Of a DNA stretch of 64,000 bases, positions 1-7,087 are shown piece after piece (within the stretch, counting starts at the first letter, position 1; each line of letters opens with the position of its first letter). A model generated the notes under the pieces. It was not told the DNA's origin. It worked only from the letters and a program-made list of their open reading frames with translations, and ran no database searches. Origin of the DNA: an uncultured Burkholderiales bacterium (GTDB taxonomy: Bacteria; Pseudomonadota; Gammaproteobacteria; Burkholderiales; Eutrophovitaceae); assembly GCA_951812315.1 (NCBI GenBank), contig CATOSA010000061.1:26722-90721 (forward strand). Reading direction: 5' to 3'. Position numbers and translations under genes: made by a program.

Positions 1-486
1 CCGAACCTGCTTGATGTGGGCTCCGGTCTGGGCGTGTTTCCGTATCGGATGAAAGAGGCAGGCTGGCGTTGCACAGCACTCGACCCTGATGCGCGGGCAG
101 GAGAGCATGCTCGAAACGTCGTGGGCGTGAGCGCGATCGTCGGCGATTTTTTGGCAATCCCGTCGGAACAGCTTGGCCGCTTTGATGTGATTTCGTTCAA
201 TAAGGTCCTGGAACACGTGCCTGACCCCTCGGCTATGTTGGGCAGGGCCGCGGGCCACCTTTCGGAGGGCGGGTTTGTGTACATTGAAGTGCCCGATGCG
301 GCTGCGTCGGCAGATGGATCCGGGCGCGAAGAATTTTTTATTGAGCATCTGCATGTTTTTAGCCCGGCGTCGCTAGCCATGCTCGTCGAACGCAGCGGTT
401 TTTCACCGGTGGAAATCGAGCGATTGCGTGAACCGAGTAGCAAGTACACGATTCGCGCGTTTTTATCCCGGGACAGTATGTTATGA
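1..486 (+). CDS. SAM-dependent methyltransferase, 5' end outside window
   Basis: The reading frame is open from base 1, so the N-terminus is missing; 161 residues are visible. LLDVGSGLG near residues 3-11 is the glycine-rich SAM-binding motif I of class I methyltransferases. FDVISFNKVLEHVPDP (motif II region) and a GGFVYIEVPD strand follow in the usual Methyltransf_23/11 order. The stop overlaps the next start by ATGA, so it is translationally coupled to the FabH-like gene. The substrate is not evident; in this locus a sugar or acyl intermediate is likely (inference). Confidence 0.8.
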   Translation, partial: PNLLDVGSGLGVFPYRMKEAGWRCTALDPDARAGEHARNVVGVSAIVGDFLAIPSEQLGRFDVISFNKVLEHVPDPSAMLGRAAGHLSEGGFVYIEVPDAAASADGSGREEFFIEHLHVFSPASLAMLVERSGFSPVEIERLREPSSKYTIRAFLSRDSML

Positions 487-1472
487 AATTGCGCCGTATC
501 GCTTACGCTGTACCGGACGAGCGCTTCTCGAGCGAAGAAGTTGCGTCCTGGGCGGATCTCGATGCGACATTCGTCCGCGAGAAAGTAGGCATTGAAAGCC
601 GCGCTTTCCTGAGTGAGGACGAAACGCCGTTGCAACTTGCGGTAGAAGCGTGCGAGCGGCTGTTCGAGTCCGCGCCCGAATTGGATAAAGGGCAGATCAA
701 GTTGGTGGTGCTGGTCACTCAAAATCCCGACTACAAATTGCCGCACACGTCCGCACTCCTGCAGCACGCGCTTGAATTGCCCAGCGACGTCGCGTGCTTT
801 GACGTAAATCTCGGGTGCTCCGGGTATGTCTACGCGCTGTCGGTCGCGAAAGGATTCATGGCGACCGAAGGGGTGAACGATGCGCTGGTCGTGACTTGCG
901 ATCCTTATTCTCGGATCATGGGGCGCGCCGACCGCGACACCATTGCGTTGTTCGGTGACGCCGCCAGCGCAAGTTGGCTGTCGGCGGAGGCCGGCGGTGA
1001 AATAGGCAAACTTGATTTCGGGACTGATGGCGCCGGCGCCGAGAACCTGATTGTGCGCGCTGGAGGTGCGGCGCAGCCAATGTCCAGCGTGCACAAAGAG
1101 GCGCTACCCGACATTGCTGCCCGTGATTACCGCCTCGCGATGAATGGTCGGGGCATTTTCAATTTCATGATGCAACGGATCCCGGCGTCGGTCGAACGCT
1201 GCCTGGAGAAGAACGACCTGTCGACTGACGCGATTGATTCTTTTGTATTTCACCAAGGCAGTAAATTCCTGCTTGACAATCTTCGGAAGAAGCTCGGCCT
1301 TGACGCAAGCAAGATCCCCAGTAATGTGCGCAATCTTGGGAACACCGTTTCGTCCTCGGTGCCAATTCTGCTCGCGGATCTCGACGCGCAACTGGAGTTA
1401 CAAGGGCAGCGCGTGCTGGTTTCGGGTTTTGGGGTAGGGCTCTCCTGGGCCACAAATGTGATTCATTTCTGA
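483..1472 (+). CDS. FabH-like 3-oxoacyl-ACP synthase III
   Basis: A 329-residue protein, normal length for the KAS III family, which condenses an acyl-CoA starter with an acyl-ACP extender. The catalytic triad is visible: Cys112 in NLGCSGYVYAL, His257 in FVFHQGS and Asn287 in NLGNTVSSS. The ATG overlaps the upstream stop (ATGA), and a dedicated acyl carrier protein gene follows after 9 bases. Because it sits in a glycan locus rather than in a fab operon, I infer a specialised short-chain acyl or ketide builder feeding the acyltransferase further downstream. The actual starter and product cannot be read from sequence. Confidence 0.88.
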   Translation: MKLRRIAYAVPDERFSSEEVASWADLDATFVREKVGIESRAFLSEDETPLQLAVEACERLFESAPELDKGQIKLVVLVTQNPDYKLPHTSALLQHALELPSDVACFDVNLGCSGYVYALSVAKGFMATEGVNDALVVTCDPYSRIMGRADRDTIALFGDAASASWLSAEAGGEIGKLDFGTDGAGAENLIVRAGGAAQPMSSVHKEALPDIAARDYRLAMNGRGIFNFMMQRIPASVERCLEKNDLSTDAIDSFVFHQGSKFLLDNLRKKLGLDASKIPSNVRNLGNTVSSSVPILLADLDAQLELQGQRVLVSGFGVGLSWATNVIHF

Positions 1473-1481
1473 GAGGTGCGT

Positions 1482-1724
1482 ATGACCAACCAAGAGGCGC
1501 TCGATGCGATCAACGTGTCCCTGCGCAAGGCGCTCGACGACGATGCTGCAAGCGCGCAACCGGGGACTGATTTGGTAGAAGAGGGAATACTGGACTCGTT
1601 GGACGGCATGGTGTTTATCATGGAATTGTCCGGCCACACCGAGAAGAAATTTCCTGACGAGGATCTGGTAGATCTGGGCTTCTACAATGTCGACAAGTTA
1701 GTCGAGTTTCTGACAACGCCTTGA
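1482..1724 (+). CDS. Acyl carrier protein
   Basis: A small acidic protein of 80 residues. GILDSLDGMVF contains the DSL phosphopantetheine attachment motif, with Ser39 as modified residue. The ATG at 1482 is preceded by GAGAGG at 1471-1476; an in-frame GTG at 1476 lies inside that ribosome-binding sequence and is less likely. Position directly after the FabH-like gene implies it carries the acyl chain made by that enzyme. It is distinct from housekeeping AcpP, which would sit in a fab cluster. The segment EKKFPDEDL resembles stand-alone carrier proteins of non-ribosomal and sugar-modifying systems (inference). Confidence 0.85.
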   Translation: MTNQEALDAINVSLRKALDDDAASAQPGTDLVEEGILDSLDGMVFIMELSGHTEKKFPDEDLVDLGFYNVDKLVEFLTTP

Positions 1725-1758
1725 ACAGTGTGGCACGGTCCTTCGACTCGAGAACGTA

Positions 1759-2655
1759 ATGCGTAAATTGAGCTATGAACAGCTTGTTCTCGGATTGCGC
1801 GCTTCCGGAATCGAGCGTGGCGATATCGTGCATGTGCAAAGCGACTTGTTGCGTATAGGCCCGATCGATTGCGCACCCGGGCGCGAGCAAATGCTCGAGT
1901 TTTATTTGAATGCGTTCCACGAAGTATTGGGCGACGAGGGCACGTTAACGACTTGTACGGCATTCGAAGACTACGGTCGCTACGGCACGTCATATGTGCG
2001 CGAGCAATCGCCATCACGGCTCGGCGCTTTCAGTGAATACATCCGCCTGCGCCCAGGTGCAGTACGTTCGTTGCACCCGATCGTGTCAGTTACCGGATTG
2101 GGCCCGCGTGCCGAGGAATTGTGCGGTGGCAACCATTTCGATGGTTTCGGCTATGCATCACCGTGGGGTCGGCTGCACCAGGCCAATGCGAAGATTCTGA
2201 CGCTTGGAATGGGAGTCAGAGGCGGCGGAACGACGTTTTTTCACTATGTCGAGAATTTATACGGCGTACCCTACCAATATACCAAGCTGTTTGTTTACCC
2301 GGTCTTTTCGCAGGGCGCGCAGGTGTCTGGTCCGTTTACGATGTCGGTGAGATATCTTGATTACGGAGTCGTGAATACGCCGATACGCGTGAAGACCAGG
2401 ATGGTCGAGTTGGGAGAAGCCGCAGAAATTGTTATTGGGCGGGCGCCCTCCTGGTGTGCTTCGGCACAGACAATAGTCGGGCGGATGATGCAAATGTTCG
2501 ATGAGGATCGCTGGACGATGCTGGAGGAACCACCGCGATTTCGGGCAGGCGAGATTCCGATGGACGGTATTACCGGCGAAATGCAAGTTTATTATGACGG
2601 CGCAGACCCGCAAGGTCTCAAGGAAATACGGCAGAGTACCAGTGACCTCGGTTGA
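1759..2655 (+). CDS. AAC(3)/YokD-family N-acyltransferase
   Basis: 298 residues with the Antibiotic_NAT fold signature: GDIVHVQSDLL near the N-terminus, SLHPIVSVTGLGP, GYASPWGRLHQANAKILTLG and TTFFHYVENLYGVPY in the order seen in AAC(3)-type acetyltransferases. The family moves an acetyl group from acetyl-CoA to a 3-amino group of aminoglycosides, but chromosomal relatives in polysaccharide and secondary-metabolite loci have other amines as substrate. Next to FabH-like and ACP genes, it is a candidate to acylate an amino sugar from an acyl-ACP or acyl-CoA (inference). The ATG at 1759 has only a weak upstream purine run. Confidence 0.75.
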   Translation: MRKLSYEQLVLGLRASGIERGDIVHVQSDLLRIGPIDCAPGREQMLEFYLNAFHEVLGDEGTLTTCTAFEDYGRYGTSYVREQSPSRLGAFSEYIRLRPGAVRSLHPIVSVTGLGPRAEELCGGNHFDGFGYASPWGRLHQANAKILTLGMGVRGGGTTFFHYVENLYGVPYQYTKLFVYPVFSQGAQVSGPFTMSVRYLDYGVVNTPIRVKTRMVELGEAAEIVIGRAPSWCASAQTIVGRMMQMFDEDRWTMLEEPPRFRAGEIPMDGITGEMQVYYDGADPQGLKEIRQSTSDLG

Positions 2656-3229
2656 GTTGACCCTGCCGTTCCTGGAGCAGCGCCAGTACCTTCACGGCAC
2701 GACATTGTTCGAAGCCTTGCGAAAGCACGTTCCATCGGAGGCCGCGCTCACTTTCAAGGTTTCTCAAATCATCAAAAGCAACTGCATTCGCATTGAGGCG
2801 GCAGACGATGCCAACGAAAGAAATTCGCATTCAGCGGCGTCACTCGCATGGAAGAACGGAGAAGGTCGCGGTTCCCTGGCTGTGGTACCCCTTGACCCAA
2901 CGCACCCGATCGAACGGCATTCGTATGATGAGTCGCTGGTAACGCAAAAGTGTTCGTTAAGCGGCCAGTCGGTTGAACTGGATGTGGCGCCGCCTTTCAC
3001 ATTCGTTGCAACACTGATTCCGATGTTCAAGACCTTACTCAAGTCAGCCCACCCGATGGAGCAGCCAGGTCAATGGATGTTTACCCGGCTGGAACTTGAC
3101 CGGCATCCGGATACAATCATTGCGCTAGGCCTTTCGCTTGATGGTGTGGTGGGAGGCTCGCTTGCCCGTAGCCGAATTATGCTCGGGGGTAAGTCGATTG
3201 GCGCGCTCTATTACTCTTGGGTGAACTAG
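2642..3229 (+). CDS. Protein of unknown function in acyl module
   Basis: I do not recognise this 195-residue protein. The GTG at 2642 gives a 14-base overlap with the AAC(3)-like gene; an ATG at 2594 would add 16 residues and a longer overlap. Visible features are a conserved-looking N-terminus (LPFLEQRQYLHGTTLFEAL), a central strand-rich part (FKVSQIIKSNCIRIE) and a C-terminus ending in GGKSIGALYYSWVN. There is no signal peptide, membrane segment or obvious nucleotide-binding loop. Its tight position after ketosynthase, carrier and acyltransferase genes suggests a part in the same acyl transfer, perhaps as a carrier-interacting protein; this is inference from context only. Confidence 0.6.
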   Translation: MTSVELTLPFLEQRQYLHGTTLFEALRKHVPSEAALTFKVSQIIKSNCIRIEAADDANERNSHSAASLAWKNGEGRGSLAVVPLDPTHPIERHSYDESLVTQKCSLSGQSVELDVAPPFTFVATLIPMFKTLLKSAHPMEQPGQWMFTRLELDRHPDTIIALGLSLDGVVGGSLARSRIMLGGKSIGALYYSWVN

Positions 3230-3231
3230 GA

Positions 3232-4194
3232 ATGGCCTTTTTTCGATTGGAGCCTTACGACCCGTGCCCGCCTGCGCAGACAGGAGCGCTTGACGCGTCT
3301 ACCGCGGAAGATCAAGTTGTTTCTCTGGATATTCAGTCCAAGTACCTGTTCGTCGACGAATACGTCGTGCCAGGTACGCCGGACGTTCAGAACTGTGGCG
3401 GCTACGTCGACAAAGTTATTCAATACCGAAATCCAGAACTTCTGGCCTATCTGTCTTCCCAGCGGGTATCGGCAGAGGCGTTTTCTAACAGCCCTTTCCC
3501 GATATTGCAGACGCGTTCTCCGCAACTCGATCTGATTCTGTTTGCGCTGATTGAGCGCCTGCGCAAGGGCCGGCCCGACGGACGGGTCAGCTTGCTCGAT
3601 CACGGTTGTACCGTGGCGGAGCACTACGACTTGCTGGATGCGATGTTACAAGCTAGCTCCGGTGCGGCGCGCACCGCCCCCAATACGCTGAACTACTGCG
3701 GCCTCGACAAATCTTCCATGCTGCTCTCAATTGCCCGCATGCTCCATTCAAAGGTGCAAGAGGAGCACTTCCGGTTAGTGCGGGCCGAAGGCTCGGCGTT
3801 CGAATTCCGCGATCAGGAGTTTGATCTTTCACTGAGCGTAGGCGTGATCAACCATGTGGCGCAGCCGCTGGAAGCATTGAAAAAACTGCTGGCCGCGACG
3901 CGCGTCGCGTGCGTACTCGCCATTTGGGTGACGCTGGAAGGTGATGGCTTCTGGGCATTCAACCATTCTGGAGTGCCAAATTATTTCTTCTCGCGCGATG
4001 ATCTTGCCCGGCTTCGCGATTCCCGACCCGGCATGCGTGCTTTTACTGCGGGCTTCACGCCAGAGATGGAGGCCAGCCAGAAGCGAAGCTATGTAGGAAT
4101 TGGCGAAGAAAAGACCAGCGCGCTTGGCTCCTACCATCTGGTCTTCAGCACCCTTGATGAGTTGCCATTTGAGGCACAGGAGGCGCCGCTTTGA
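3232..4194 (+). CDS. SAM-dependent methyltransferase
   Basis: 320 residues from the ATG at 3232, which follows TAGGA directly after the preceding stop; an in-frame TTG at 3217 is less likely. The Rossmann core lies around residues 115-235: SLLDHGCTVAEHYDLL replaces the usual GxGxG with HGC, then YCGLDKSSMLL (motif II), FDLSLSVGVINHVAQP (motif IV) and a late strand ACVLAIWVTLEG. The first ~110 residues resemble nothing I know. The acceptor is unknown. The stop overlaps the next TTG start (TTGA). Confidence 0.7.
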   Translation: MAFFRLEPYDPCPPAQTGALDASTAEDQVVSLDIQSKYLFVDEYVVPGTPDVQNCGGYVDKVIQYRNPELLAYLSSQRVSAEAFSNSPFPILQTRSPQLDLILFALIERLRKGRPDGRVSLLDHGCTVAEHYDLLDAMLQASSGAARTAPNTLNYCGLDKSSMLLSIARMLHSKVQEEHFRLVRAEGSAFEFRDQEFDLSLSVGVINHVAQPLEALKKLLAATRVACVLAIWVTLEGDGFWAFNHSGVPNYFFSRDDLARLRDSRPGMRAFTAGFTPEMEASQKRSYVGIGEEKTSALGSYHLVFSTLDELPFEAQEAPL

Positions 4195-5070
4195 AGCCTG
4201 TTTCAGAAGAAGTGCATTCCACTGTCGTCCCAACCAATCTGCGCTGGTGTGTGGGCAAATTTGTATACATGCGTGGCGCTAGCCATCCAATGCATTTCAT
4301 GCCACTCGAGCGCTTTATCATTGACGACGCGGTGGACTTCAGTCATTTGTTCTATCTCCGTGGGCTTCGGGCGCAATTGCCCGGGGAACAGGAACTGGAT
4401 GAATCATTGAAAAAATGGATGGTAAGGTACCGCCGTAAAGCTTCTGGCCGAAACCGTCGTCGAACTCATGAATCGGTCAGCAGATATCAGAGCCTTACGC
4501 GAGTTCTATCCTGGCGTGGGACTCACCGGCGAGTATGTGAAACTGTTGTTGCATCAAGAAGCGCCTGTTGGGGGTGCCGGCACAAAGACCTTGGGCCGCT
4601 ATCAAGGTTGTGGCCTGACAACGGAGCGTGACAAGTTGCTTGTGCTGCATGCGGACGAGGAGTGCACAACTTCCTATGCCGATGAGGCAGACGCGGAACT
4701 GCTGCTGGCTGAAGCCCCCGATACAGTGATGATATTCAACCATAACCAGTCCTTGCGTTACGATCAGGATCCTGCGATTACTCTGGAACGCTTTCTCTCA
4801 CAACGCAGAGGGCCTGCAGTTATCGCGGTTCGCGCGACTGCTGGCGAAGCGGACGAAGAGCACATGACGGTTAAAGGTCGGCTGGTCACGTTGCCAAGCG
4901 TGCGCCGGGTAATGGATCTTTGCCACAGTTCGGGTGGCATATGGTTCTCACGTTTCCTTGCCGGATTCGACGCCGGATTCTTTTTGCCGGACGGTACAGG
5001 CCCGACCGGTTTGTTGATCGGCGTCTGCGGAACTGAATCCGGGATGGCGGGCTTCGAGGCAGTGGTCTGA
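4191..5070 (+). pseudogene. Unknown protein gene, apparently split by a frameshift
   Basis: Two overlapping frames together look like one protein of about 290 residues. The first starts at TTG 4191 (overlapping the upstream stop) and is convincing to about KKWMVR near 4425. The second frame is open from 4426, and its sequence VKLLAETVVELMNRSADI continues the same helical character before any start codon (first ATG 4468) and runs to 5070. Joining them needs one extra base removed between about 4426 and 4450; no long homopolymer is present there. I recognise no family; the second part contains a long acidic segment (HADEECTTSYADEADAE) and a Gly-rich C-terminus. Two separate overlapping genes remain possible. 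Confidence 0.5.
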
Positions 5071-5105
5071 CCAGGGTGTCGCTGCCATTGGCAACAGGTG
5101 CGTCA

Positions 5106-6446
5106 ATGATCGAGCTTTCGCGCGACCTGTGCGCGTTTGCCACCGGAGTCGTCGCTGACGACAACCAGGAACTGTTCGCGCGAATCGCGCAAGAACTGCC
5201 GTTGACGTTGCACCGATATGCCTCCGGTGACACTTACAACGGGTGGTTGGTGCCGGACAACTGGCGCGTAAAGAAGGCGCAGATACGTCAGGATGGCAAC
5301 GTCGTGTTTGACGGCATGGCCCATACTTTGGGCGTTGCCCGTTACTCGCGCTCATTCAGTGGAACGCTCGATTGGGAGCAACTCAAGCCGCGGCTGGTCA
5401 CGAATCCCGATTTGCCGGGCGCGTACGTGTTTCACTGTATGTGGCAATATCGCCCATGGACGGCGGATTGGGCGCTATCGGTGCCTTACGAGGTCTACCG
5501 CACGCTGGGCCCCGGGCGTTACGAAGTGGATCTGGTTACCGAGTATTCGAAAGGCGAGATGCTGGTTGCGCACCACGACAAGACGGGGAGCAGCGGCAAG
5601 ATTGTCGTATTCCATTCAAACTCTTGTCACCCGCACATGGCTAATGACGGTTTCGCGGGCACGGCCGTGTTGATTCGTTTGTTGCAGTGGTTCCAGGGGC
5701 AGGACACCTACTACACCTATCGACTGGTGATAGGTCCCGAGCATTTGGGAACCGTGTTCTACCTGCGAGATATGCCGCGCGAGGAATTGGACCGAATCGT
5801 GTGCGGCGTGTTCGAGGAGATGCCCGGAACTCAAGGGCCGCTCAAAGTCGCGTCCAGCTTCCTCGGAAATCAATTGATCGACCGCGCTTTCGCAAACGTT
5901 GTGCGCCATAACACGCAACGCCATGAGCTTGTGCCGTGGCGACAGGGTGCCGGCAACGACGAGACAGTTTGGGAAGCGCCTGGCTATGAGGTGCCATTTG
6001 TCGAAGCGACGCGTTCCGAGGCGTTGATGGCACCTTACCGCGAGTATCACACCAGCCTGGATACGCCGGATCTGATGGTCCCGGAGCAACTTGAAGAATT
6101 TCTCGCTGTCCTCAAGAAGGTTGTCGAAGTTCTGGAGAACGATGCGCGCGTTGAGCGGACATTCGATGGGCTCATTTGTTTGTCCAACCCGGAATACGAC
6201 CTTTACATGGAGCGCAAGGACCCGGCGGTAGAAAAAGACCTGCCGGAAGACTCGGAGAAATGGGGTTACCTGCTTGACTGTATCCTGCGCTATTTTGATG
6301 GATCGATGACAGTTCTCGACATTGCGCAGAAGCATGACTTGCCTTTTGACCGGGTATTACGCTACATCAGGCAGTTCGAGGAGAAAGGCCTCGTAACGTT
6401 GGAATTCGTGCCGATGGAACGCGGCCAGGTGGAGCGTAAGGCATAA
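5106..6446 (+). CDS. DUF4910/DUF2172 aminopeptidase-like protein with C-terminal winged helix
   Basis: 446 residues from the ATG at 5106, which has AGG 7 bases upstream; an in-frame GTG at 5076 is possible but poorly spaced. The M28-like zinc centre is visible: SCHPHMANDGFAG (His and Asp ligands), GPEHLGT, VFEEMPG (acid residues) and REYHTSLDTPD (His ligand). Residues about 370-446 form an HTH-like tail (VLDIAQKHDLPFDRVLRYIRQFEEKG). The family is common in polysaccharide loci but poorly characterised; an amide- or peptide-cleaving role on a glycan substituent fits its zinc-peptidase core (inference). It is followed at once by the hisH-type gene. Confidence 0.75.
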   Translation: MIELSRDLCAFATGVVADDNQELFARIAQELPLTLHRYASGDTYNGWLVPDNWRVKKAQIRQDGNVVFDGMAHTLGVARYSRSFSGTLDWEQLKPRLVTNPDLPGAYVFHCMWQYRPWTADWALSVPYEVYRTLGPGRYEVDLVTEYSKGEMLVAHHDKTGSSGKIVVFHSNSCHPHMANDGFAGTAVLIRLLQWFQGQDTYYTYRLVIGPEHLGTVFYLRDMPREELDRIVCGVFEEMPGTQGPLKVASSFLGNQLIDRAFANVVRHNTQRHELVPWRQGAGNDETVWEAPGYEVPFVEATRSEALMAPYREYHTSLDTPDLMVPEQLEEFLAVLKKVVEVLENDARVERTFDGLICLSNPEYDLYMERKDPAVEKDLPEDSEKWGYLLDCILRYFDGSMTVLDIAQKHDLPFDRVLRYIRQFEEKGLVTLEFVPMERGQVERKA

Positions 6447-6448
6447 CA

Positions 6449-7078
6449 GTGATTGCATTGGTCGATCTCAACATTGGAAATCTTGGTTCAATCATGGAGG
6501 CGTTCCGCCGCGTGGGTGCGCCGTCGACCGAGAAGGCTACGGCGGAAAACGTTGGCAGTTGTAAGGCCGTTCTGTTGCCGGGAGTTGGGGCATTCGGAGA
6601 CGGAATGGCGAGTCTTCGAGAGCAGGGTCTGGAAGAGCCCATCCGTTCTGCAGCGGCGCGCGGCGTACCGGTACTTGGCATTTGCCTGGGCATACAGTTG
6701 CTTGCCATGACTAGCGAGGAACATGGTTTGCATCGAGGCCTCGGCTTGATTCGCGGGAAGGTCGTGAAGCTAAATCCGACCGGGCCCGGGTTTCGCGTGC
6801 CGAATATTGGCTGGTGTGATGTCACGCCATCGCGGGAAAGCGTGCTATTCCCGGACGCGCGGCCTGGATGTTTCTATCATGTTCACAGTTTTCACCTTCG
6901 CACCGATGAGCCCGCTGATGTTGCAGCGTCGATGCAGTATAGCGACGAGCCTGTTACATGCGCTGTAGAGCAAGGCAACGTGATGGGCGTGCAATTCCAT
7001 CCTGAAAAAAGTCAGGATGACGGACTGCGCTTGCTGGACCAATTCTTTGATTATTTGCGCCGCAACGGCCGCGCCTGA
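6449..7078 (+). CDS. hisH: HisH/WbuY-type glutamine amidotransferase subunit
   Basis: 209 residues from GTG 6449, two bases after the preceding stop. The class I glutaminase triad is present: Cys79 in GICLGIQLL, His184 and Glu186 in VQFHPEKS. The oxyanion strand LLPGVGAFGDGM is intact. HisH normally supplies ammonia to HisF in histidine synthesis, but this gene sits in a glycan locus just before a HisF-sugar amidotransferase fusion, as in WbuX/WbuY/WbuZ and WbpG/HisH2/HisF2 systems. I infer that it hydrolyses glutamine and channels ammonia to the fusion protein to amidate or amidinate a sugar. Confidence 0.88.
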   Translation: MIALVDLNIGNLGSIMEAFRRVGAPSTEKATAENVGSCKAVLLPGVGAFGDGMASLREQGLEEPIRSAAARGVPVLGICLGIQLLAMTSEEHGLHRGLGLIRGKVVKLNPTGPGFRVPNIGWCDVTPSRESVLFPDARPGCFYHVHSFHLRTDEPADVAASMQYSDEPVTCAVEQGNVMGVQFHPEKSQDDGLRLLDQFFDYLRRNGRA

Positions 7079-7087
7079 AGGGATACC

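Noticed and set aside
1759..2655. Aminoglycoside resistance gene
   Set aside because: The AAC(3) fold is present, but the gene is embedded between an ACP and other glycan genes, with no resistance context.
5616..6335. Minus-strand open frame (239 codons) opposite the DUF4910 gene
   Set aside because: Lies wholly within a well-supported gene whose metal motifs are on the plus strand.
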